Assembly (NCBI GenBank): GCA_937910265.1
Contig: CALEPD010000097.1
Span: 1-6,800, forward strand
Direction: 5' to 3'
DNA length: 6,800 nucleotides
Source of the DNA: an uncultured Bacteroidales bacterium
GTDB lineage: Bacteria; Bacteroidota; Bacteroidia; Bacteroidales; P3
The notes beneath the pieces are model-generated. The model was not told where the DNA came from and did not search any database. It was given only the letters and a program-made list of their open reading frames with translations. Within the stretch, counting starts at the first letter, position 1; the number at the start of each line of letters is the position of its first letter. Made by a program: the position numbers and the translations under genes. Positions 1-4,995 of the stretch are shown here, one piece after another.

Positions 1-12
1 TATACATCTGCA

Positions 13-29
13 GCATCTCGGAGAGATGC
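13..29. repeat. Perfect 7-bp inverted repeat (hairpin, triloop), possibly part of a dispersed repeat
   Basis: GCATCTC at 13-19 and GAGATGC at 23-29 are perfect inverted copies separated by GGA. A weaker 4-bp inverted pair, CAGT (38-41) and ACTG (46-49), follows. The segment lies downstream of birA, in the 136 bases that contain no gene, cut by the left edge. No T-run follows the stem on either strand, so it does not look like an intrinsic terminator. It may be one unit of a REP-like palindromic element or part of a structured RNA; one copy cannot decide. Confidence 0.45.
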
Positions 30-136
30 GACCCCGTCAGTCCTCACTGTAGGTTATGTCCGTTGTCAAAAAACAATGTAAATTCGTGTTTATGCAGCCG
101 TGTGTAGAGATACGCCCTTGTTCAAAGGCTATCGTT

Positions 137-865
137 TTACGGAAGGAATACCACTTCTTTCATTTGACAAGAAAGATGTGCACCGTCATCAGTCGTTATT
201 TGCAGGTGTCCGAATCGGTTGACCCCCACGATACGTCCTTCTATCCGGTTGCCGAGGTACAAGAAAGGCCGTTGTTGGTTGAAGTAGAGCAATCGTGCAA
301 GGTAATCTTCTTCGCGTGAGGTTGGATTTTGATTGCTGTAGTAACGTTTGGCAATGCTTTCAGCTATATTGTGTAAGATGTCGCTTGGCGAATATTCTGT
401 AGCCGTCAGCAGTTGTATCGACGTGGGGTTGGGTACCCATGCGGGGAAGTTGGTTTGGTTTACGTTCAATCCGATGCCGCATACCGATGCCGTGATTTGT
501 GTTCCTTTTATTTTGTTTGCCACCAATATGCCGCATATTTTTTTGCCATCAACATAGATGTCGTTAGGCCATTTTATGGTTATTGCATGGTTGAGTCCGG
601 CGAGTATTTCATGAAGGGCGTCGGTGATGCCCAGCGACAGGATTTTGGTGATTTCGAATTGGTCTCCAACGGTCATAGTGGGTTTAATCACAAGGCTGAC
701 GGTGATGTTTTTCCCGGGTTCGCTTACCCAGTGATTGCCTTGTTGGCCGATGCCATGGGTTTGTTCGATGGCTTGAATAATAGTAAACTCCTTGATTTGT
801 GTTAAATCAAGGAGTTCGCAATATCGGTTGGTTGATTCCAACCGTTGTTTGACTAAAATTTCCAT
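137..865 (-). CDS. birA: Biotin--[acetyl-CoA-carboxylase] ligase, HTH-less (group I)
   Basis: Activates biotin as biotinyl-5'-AMP and attaches it to the lysine of biotin carrier domains such as acetyl-CoA carboxylase or other biotin-dependent carboxylases. The 242 residues begin directly with the catalytic domain (E-S-T-N at 10-13, biotin site), so the DNA-binding N-terminus of E. coli BirA is absent and repressor activity is not expected. K-W-P-N-D-I (98-103, catalytic Lys98), K-I-C-G-I-L-V (109-115) and G-I-G-L-N-V-N (130-136) are intact. A small SH3-like C-terminal domain with E-G-R-I-V-G-V (209-215) follows. The adenylate-binding loop is odd: residues 36-46 read T-H-G-I-G-Q-Q-G-N-H-W where the usual pattern is (A)G-R-G-x-x-G-x-x-W. 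The start at 865 is 6 bases after the frr stop, so co-transcription with pyrH and frr is likely. Confidence 0.93.
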   Translation of the reverse strand: MEILVKQRLESTNRYCELLDLTQIKEFTIIQAIEQTHGIGQQGNHWVSEPGKNITVSLVIKPTMTVGDQFEITKILSLGITDALHEILAGLNHAITIKWPNDIYVDGKKICGILVANKIKGTQITASVCGIGLNVNQTNFPAWVPNPTSIQLLTATEYSPSDILHNIAESIAKRYYSNQNPTSREEDYLARLLYFNQQRPFLYLGNRIEGRIVGVNRFGHLQITTDDGAHLSCQMKEVVFLP

Positions 866-871
866 GGAGGA

Positions 872-1435
872 TTAAACGGTCATGATTTCTTTCTCTTTGG
901 CGGAGAAGATTTTGTCGCATTCGCCTACAAACTTGTCGGTGATTTCCTGCAACTCTTTTTCAACCTGTTTTACTTCGTCTTCGGGAACAGATTTATCTTT
1001 GAGTTTCTTTACTTTGTCCATGACATTGCGACGGGCGTTGCGGATGTTTACTTTGCTGTTTTCCACCTCTGTTTTAGCTGCCTTGGTAAGTTCTTTGCGG
1101 CGCTCTTCTGTGAGGGGTGGGACTACGATGCGCAGTATCTCGCCTTCGTTGCGGGGGGTGAATCCGAGGTTGGCGTCAAGGATGGCTTTATTGATGGCAC
1201 CCAGGAGGCTCTTCTCCCATGGTTGTATTACGATGCTGCGGGCATCGGGGGTGTTGATGTTGGCCACCTGGCTGATGTCGGTGGGTGTTCCGTAATAGTC
1301 AACCTTTACGCCCTCTATCATGCCGGGGTTGGCTTTTCCGGCGCGGATTTTTGCCAATTCTTTCTCTAAAAAGTTGAGGGCTGTCTGCATGCTGGTGCGT
1401 GCTTCGTCTAAACAGGCTTTTGATAGTTCGTTCAT
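872..1435 (-). CDS. frr: Ribosome recycling factor
   Basis: Cytoplasmic factor that, with EF-G, splits post-termination ribosomes from mRNA. The 187 residues compare with 185 in E. coli. Conserved segments are I-R-A-G-K-A-N-P-G-M (30-39), Y-Y-G-T-P-T (47-52), R-S-I-V-I-Q-P-W-E-K-S (66-76), N-L-G-F-T-P-R-N-E-G-E-I-L-R (89-102), P-P-L-T-E-E-R-R (106-113) and the helical arm segment V-N-I-R-N-A-R-R (129-136), which contains the Arg corresponding to E. coli Arg132. The start is ATG at 1435, just after pyrH (10-base gap). A further in-frame start at 1474 would lie inside pyrH and add 13 residues absent from the family. The C-terminal part is rich in charged helix, as expected for the three-helix bundle. 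Confidence 0.97.
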   Translation of the reverse strand: MNELSKACLDEARTSMQTALNFLEKELAKIRAGKANPGMIEGVKVDYYGTPTDISQVANINTPDARSIVIQPWEKSLLGAINKAILDANLGFTPRNEGEILRIVVPPLTEERRKELTKAAKTEVENSKVNIRNARRNVMDKVKKLKDKSVPEDEVKQVEKELQEITDKFVGECDKIFSAKEKEIMTV

Positions 1436-1445
1436 AATATTTTTG

Positions 1446-2150
1446 TTATTTAATTTCTGTTCCAATAGGCTCACCGTTTACTACTTTGAGGAGATTGCCT
1501 TGTTTGTTCATGTCGAAAACATAAATGGGAAGGTTGTTCTCCTCGCACAGTGCAAATGCGGTCAGGTCCATGATTTTCAGTTTTTTGCTCAGTGCTTCCT
1601 GGAAGGTGAGTGTGCTGAATTTGGTGGCTGTGGGGTCTTTTTCAGGGTCGGCGGTATAAACACCGTCAACGCGTGTTCCTTTGAGGATGACATCGGCTTG
1701 TATCTCGATGGCGCGCAGTGTGGAGGCTGTGTCGGTAGTGAAGTATGGATTGCCGGTTCCGCCGCCGATGATGACCACTTTGCCTTGCCGCATTGCATCT
1801 ATGGCACGGCGGCGTGACATCTCTTTGCAGATGGGCTCGATGGCCAATCCTGACAGCAGTTCGGTGGGAAGTCCCTGTTTCTCGAGTTCTGCCTGCAGGG
1901 CCATACTGTTGATAAGGGTGGCAAGCATGCCCATGTAGTCGCCTTGTACTCTGTCCATTCCTTTGGCAGCTCCGCTTAGTCCGCGGAAGATGTTTCCGCC
2001 GCCGATGACGATGGCAACTTCAACTCCATTCTCCACTACACCCTTGATTTCTTTGGCATATTGCTCTAACATGGCAGGGGAGATTCCGTGGCTTTGTTCT
2101 CCCATAAGTGATTCGCCACTTAATTTAAGAAGAATACGTCTGTATTTCAT
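1446..2150 (-). CDS. pyrH: UMP kinase
   Basis: Cytoplasmic enzyme of the amino-acid kinase fold that phosphorylates UMP to UDP with ATP; in bacteria it is hexameric and central to pyrimidine nucleotide supply. The 234 residues match the usual length. Diagnostic segments are L-L-K-L-S-G-E-S-L-M-G (7-17, phosphate-binding Lys9), I-G-G-G-N-I-F-R-G (49-57), G-D-Y-M-G-M-L-A-T (70-78, UMP site) and N-P-Y-F-T-T-D-T-A (134-142). The start is ATG at 2150, giving M-K-Y-R-R-I-L-L-K-L-S-G. The frame is open to an upstream ATG at 2213, but those 21 extra residues are Asn/Lys/Gln-rich, lie in the AT-rich leader and have no family match. frr follows after a 10-base gap. The pyrH-frr pairing is widespread in bacteria. 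Confidence 0.97.
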   Translation of the reverse strand: MKYRRILLKLSGESLMGEQSHGISPAMLEQYAKEIKGVVENGVEVAIVIGGGNIFRGLSGAAKGMDRVQGDYMGMLATLINSMALQAELEKQGLPTELLSGLAIEPICKEMSRRRAIDAMRQGKVVIIGGGTGNPYFTTDTASTLRAIEIQADVILKGTRVDGVYTADPEKDPTATKFSTLTFQEALSKKLKIMDLTAFALCEENNLPIYVFDMNKQGNLLKVVNGEPIGTEIK

Positions 2151-2217
2151 CCCGTATCTATTTTTATTATGTTGTTTTTTAGTGTTTTGTCGTTCGGTTA
2201 AAACGGTTTTCAAATAA

Positions 2218-2249
2218 CGAAATTATGAAAAATATTGTAAATAAGCAAA
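2218..2249 (-). promoter_or_regulatory. Candidate Bacteroidota -33/-7 promoter for pyrH-frr-birA
   Basis: In the 180-base intergenic region between comF and pyrH, the minus strand carries TTTG at 2249-2246, a 20-base spacer, then TAATTTCG at 2225-2218. The known Bacteroidota consensus is TTTG, about 19-21 bases, TAnnTTTG, so there is one mismatch in the -7 element. Transcription would begin near 2211 and leave a leader of about 60 bases before the pyrH ATG at 2150. The region is AT-rich, so a chance match is possible. Nothing else was recognised in the intergenic stretch 2151-2330. Confidence 0.45.
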
Positions 2250-2330
2250 TTTTTGAGGCCCTGTTCCGCAAAATTAAGGTGGGTTCTATAAATTTCTTTC
2301 GTGCGATTTTGTGCATTCGGACAACGTGCC

Positions 2331-3041
2331 CTAACCAATACCTGCCATCGAAAGACTGGCCACGCTGACGCTGATGCCTGGAATTGAGGAGAGGGCGATC
2401 CAGCACGACTCTATCGTGGCGCCGCTGGTGATTACATCGTCAACGATGAGTATATGTTTGTTTTCGAGTTCTTTGGGATGTCGTACAGAAAACACTTCTG
2501 ACATATTGTCCATGCGCGAAATGCGGTCACGGCGAGTCTGACTGTCGGTGTATTTGTCGCGTACAAGATTCTTTGTTATGATGGGTCGTTGGAAAACTTC
2601 GGCGATGCCCTCGCATATTTTTTCGCTTTGGTTATATCCTCGTTGCCATTTTCTTCGCCTGTGAAGCGGTACAGGAAGCAGGTAGTCGACCGATGCAAAC
2701 CGTTGGCAGTCGTTTAATTCGGCCCCAAGCATATGCCCCATCTGAATGGCGAGTTTGCGGTTGCCGTAATATTTTATTTCGTGGATGATATGTTGTGTGA
2801 TGTTGTCTTTGCGAAACACCAGCAAAGTTGTTGCACTTTTGATAGGGACGCGGCCAATGTAGTGGCGTTCGACAAAGTTGTCGGCATGTGGGGTAAGATG
2901 GGCCAATGGCAAATGCAACAGGCAATGCGTACAGAGGTTTTGTTCCGCTCCCACAAGTGCTGTTCCACAGGCACAGCATGTCGAAGGATAAATCAGTCGT
3001 ATGAGTTCCGCGAGGGGGTTGAAACGGTAACGTTGTTTCAT
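2331..3041 (-). CDS. comF: ComF family protein (double zinc ribbon, phosphoribosyltransferase fold)
   Basis: The protein has 236 residues, normal for the family. An N-terminal zinc-ribbon-like segment has C-x-x-C pairs at Cys22/Cys25 and Cys37/Cys40. The conserved blocks I-H-E-I-K-Y-Y-G-N (86-94), L-P-V-P-L-H-R-R-R-K-W-Q-R-G-Y-N-Q-S (122-139) and the PRPP-binding loop I-V-D-D-V-I-T-S-G-A-T (199-209) are all present. In naturally competent bacteria ComF homologues (ComF/ComFC) assist DNA uptake. Many non-competent bacteria also carry one, and its substrate is not settled, so competence should not be assumed here. The frame stays open upstream of 3041 inside queA, but the codons there do not resemble the family. 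ATG at 3041 is chosen because it lies 11 bases after the queA stop and gives a standard N-terminus. It is the last gene of the upstream cluster; no strong terminator follows. Confidence 0.9.
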   Translation of the reverse strand: MKQRYRFNPLAELIRLIYPSTCCACGTALVGAEQNLCTHCLLHLPLAHLTPHADNFVERHYIGRVPIKSATTLLVFRKDNITQHIIHEIKYYGNRKLAIQMGHMLGAELNDCQRFASVDYLLPVPLHRRRKWQRGYNQSEKICEGIAEVFQRPIITKNLVRDKYTDSQTRRDRISRMDNMSEVFSVRHPKELENKHILIVDDVITSGATIESCWIALSSIPGISVSVASLSMAGIG

Positions 3042-3052
3042 GGGTGGAGCTC

Positions 3053-4270
3053 TTAATTCGGTAGGAAGAGACAGCTGTCGCCGTAACTGAGAAAACGGAA
3101 CTGGTGGTCGAGTGCGTATTGGTAGCAGGTTTTCCAATGGTCGCCAATCAGTGCCGACACCAACAACAGTAGCGTGCTTTTGGGTTGATGGAAATTGGTG
3201 ACTATGCCGTTGATGATGTGGTATCGGTATCCCGGAGCTATCATCAGTTGGGTGCTGCCCTGTATGTGGGTTGTGTCGCGACGTTCCATCCACTTCAGGA
3301 TGTTGCGGTAGGCGTCGGCGCCATAAACATGCAGTTGCTCCAACTCGTAGGGTTCCCATTGCTCAATATGCATCAGTTGAAGGTCGGGATTGTTCTGTAA
3401 TTTCACTCCAAACCAATAGAGCGATTCGAGTGTTCGCACAGTGGTGGTGCCTACAGCTATCACGGGTTTGCCTTCCTGTTTCAGTATTCTTTCAATGTTT
3501 TCGCGAGTTGCACTTACCTGTTCGGTATGCATTTCATGTTCGCCGATGGTGTCGCTGCTTACTGGTTTGAATGTTCCTGCACCTACATGGAGTGTGATGA
3601 ATTCGGTGAGGATTGATTTTTGTTTCAGCGACTGGAAAACAGAATCGGTAAAATGAAGCCCGGCGGTGGGCGCCGCCACCGAACCGGTATGTTCGGCATA
3701 TACAGTTTGGTACCGTTCTTTGTCGCTGCTTTCCGCCTCACGATGAAGATAGGGGGGGAGCGGAATAACGCCAACCTGTTCCATGATTTCGGCAAAACTG
3801 TAGCATCCTTCCCATTCAAACCGTACAATCCATGCCTCACCGACACATTCTTTTCTGTGTGCAGTGAGTCTGATCGTATGACCGTCTCCCATGGTAACAT
3901 CTTGCTCCAAAGGTTGGCTTTTCCAACGCTTGTTGTTGCCTACAAAGCATTTCCATTCGCATTGGTTGCGTTGCTCAAATGCTTCCGAGAGTGCGCACTG
4001 CCAAGGTTCCAGGCAGAATATCTCGATAATGCTTCCTGTTGCTTTGCGAAAGAATATTCGGGCGTGGATGACTTTGGTGTTGTTGAACACCAAAAGGGTG
4101 TCTGTCGACAAATAGTCGGCAAGCTCTTTGAACCGGTGCTCACCAATCTGACCTGCCTTATATACCAACAACTTCGATTCGTCGCGTTCCGATAGCGGAA
4201 ATTTGGCTATGCGTTCCGACGGCAGTGGATAGTCATAGTCGGAAATCGCTATGTCTTGTGGTTTATGCAT
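3053..4270 (-). CDS. queA: S-adenosylmethionine:tRNA ribosyltransferase-isomerase (QueA family, long form)
   Basis: QueA transfers and isomerises the ribosyl part of SAM onto 7-aminomethyl-7-deazaguanine at the tRNA wobble position, giving epoxyqueuosine. The protein has 405 residues, against about 350 for E. coli QueA. Family blocks are clear along its length: S-D-Y-D-Y-P-L-P near residue 10, V-F-N-N-T-K-V-I-H-A-R at 61-71, P-L-P-P-Y at 170-174, Y-Q-T-V-Y-A-E with A-A-P-T-A-G-L-H-F at 187-207, L-H-V-G-A-G-T-F at 227-234, A-V-G-T-T-T-V-R-T-L-E-S at 272-283, T-N-F-H-Q-P-K-S-T-L at 358-367 and F-L-S-Y-G-D at 393-398. Extra sequence of about 40 residues lies between L-E-S and the late G-Y-R-Y block. 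ATG at 4270 overlaps the pssA end by 8 bases. Since it is a long variant, a paralogue with shifted specificity is possible; membership of the family is secure. Confidence 0.92.
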   Translation of the reverse strand: MHKPQDIAISDYDYPLPSERIAKFPLSERDESKLLVYKAGQIGEHRFKELADYLSTDTLLVFNNTKVIHARIFFRKATGSIIEIFCLEPWQCALSEAFEQRNQCEWKCFVGNNKRWKSQPLEQDVTMGDGHTIRLTAHRKECVGEAWIVRFEWEGCYSFAEIMEQVGVIPLPPYLHREAESSDKERYQTVYAEHTGSVAAPTAGLHFTDSVFQSLKQKSILTEFITLHVGAGTFKPVSSDTIGEHEMHTEQVSATRENIERILKQEGKPVIAVGTTTVRTLESLYWFGVKLQNNPDLQLMHIEQWEPYELEQLHVYGADAYRNILKWMERRDTTHIQGSTQLMIAPGYRYHIINGIVTNFHQPKSTLLLLVSALIGDHWKTCYQYALDHQFRFLSYGDSCLFLPN

Positions 4271-4988
4271 GTTTTGCGTTTTTGTTTGCTGTCAGTACCG
4301 AGAGCAGAATGTACCATATGATGGCGGATGCTATACCGGTCACTCCGAACAGTACAATCAACAGCAGGCTTACTGCTATCAATATATATCGGGATTGGTT
4401 CGATTTCCATTGCAAGTCGTGAAATTTCAGACTTAACAGGCGAACCTTGCTTATCATAAGCAGGTCTAATACAACAGACAGCAATACAAGCAGGTACATT
4501 CCCATGTTGCCAAACAGCCATTGGGTCAAGCCGTTGGTGTCAACCAGTGCCAGTGTGGCGATGCCGTTTTGGCTGTACAGCAATCCCAACGATGCCCATA
4601 CGAGCGCATTGGCTGGTGTAGGCAACCCGCGGAATGAGGTGCTTTGTGTTGTGTCCAAATTGAAGGTGGCAAGCCGGTATGCCGAAAAGGCTGGGATAAA
4701 CAGAGCGGCAATACCTAAAAGGGGGTGGACATTTGAAAATAGGGAATATGCAATTATGGCAGGGGCTACGCCTGAGGTGACAACATCGGCAAGCGAATCA
4801 AGCTCTTTCCCGATGTCTGACGACACTTTGAGCGCACGGGCCGCCATGCCGTCGAAAAAGTCAAACACAATGCCTGCCATGATGAGCAACGCGGCAGCAT
4901 CCAAATGCCCGATGGCAGCCACATAGGCTGCCATCGTCCCGCATAGCAGGTTGAATATGGTAATAAGATTAGGAATCTGCTTTTTCAA
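4263..4988 (-). CDS. pssA: CDP-diacylglycerol--serine O-phosphatidyltransferase (phosphatidylserine synthase)
   Basis: Integral membrane enzyme that transfers phosphatidyl from CDP-diacylglycerol to L-serine, giving phosphatidylserine, the precursor of phosphatidylethanolamine. The CDP-alcohol phosphatidyltransferase signature D-G-x2-A-R-x8-G-x3-D-x3-D is complete: D-G-M-A-A-R, then G-K-E-L-D-S-L-A-D, residues about 46-68 from the start used here. The N-terminus K-K-Q-I-P-N-L-I-T-I-F-N-L-L-C-G is typical of the family. Several hydrophobic stretches fit multiple membrane helices: about 7-28, 30-45, 77-95, 125-140, 160-180 and 200-232. Start choice: no ATG fits. TTG at 4988 gives M-K-K-Q-I-P-N, 241 residues, 7 bases after the lipoprotein stop. 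TTG at 5018 would add ten mostly polar residues and overlap that gene by 23 bases. The stop lies inside the start region of queA (8-base overlap), suggesting coupled translation. Confidence 0.93.
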   Translation of the reverse strand: MKKQIPNLITIFNLLCGTMAAYVAAIGHLDAAALLIMAGIVFDFFDGMAARALKVSSDIGKELDSLADVVTSGVAPAIIAYSLFSNVHPLLGIAALFIPAFSAYRLATFNLDTTQSTSFRGLPTPANALVWASLGLLYSQNGIATLALVDTNGLTQWLFGNMGMYLLVLLSVVLDLLMISKVRLLSLKFHDLQWKSNQSRYILIAVSLLLIVLFGVTGIASAIIWYILLSVLTANKNAKHA

Positions 4989-4995
4989 AGCATGC

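Noticed and set aside
1..81. Plus-strand frame open from the left edge to a TAA at 79-81, as the end of a convergent gene
   Set aside because: It is only 26 codons, the opposite strand is equally open through the palindrome, and no protein family is recognisable.
114..129. Six-pair stem with tetraloop just after the birA stop, considered as a terminator
   Set aside because: It includes a G-T pair and is followed by a mixed sequence with no T-run on the minus strand; too weak to call.
882..1295. Plus-strand open frame of 137 codons with a GGAGGA at 866-871 upstream, resembling a ribosome binding site
   Set aside because: It is fully antisense to frr, its product is low-complexity Ser/Leu/Arg-rich, and GGAGGA is simply the complement of the 6-base frr-birA spacer. 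All supported genes are on the other strand.
2151..2213. 21-residue N-terminal extension of pyrH from the ATG at 2213
   Set aside because: It falls in the AT-rich leader downstream of the candidate promoter, and family proteins begin at M-K-Y-R-R-I-L-L-K-L-S-G.
2319..2331. Small hairpin (5-bp stem with one G-T pair, 3-base loop) right after the comF stop, considered as a terminator
   Set aside because: The stem is short and no T-run follows on the minus strand.
3042..3359. In-frame upstream extension of comF, open for about 106 codons inside queA
   Set aside because: The extension is rich in Arg, His and Pro, has no ComF family resemblance, and lies entirely within the well-supported queA gene. 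The ATG at 3041 gives the normal family length.
3620..4195. Plus-strand open frame of 191 codons
   Set aside because: It is antisense to queA, whose conserved blocks cover this region. The predicted protein has no recognisable domain.
4447..4926. Plus-strand open frame of 159 codons
   Set aside because: It is antisense to pssA with its complete catalytic signature; the translation looks like a shadow of the hydrophobic coding strand.
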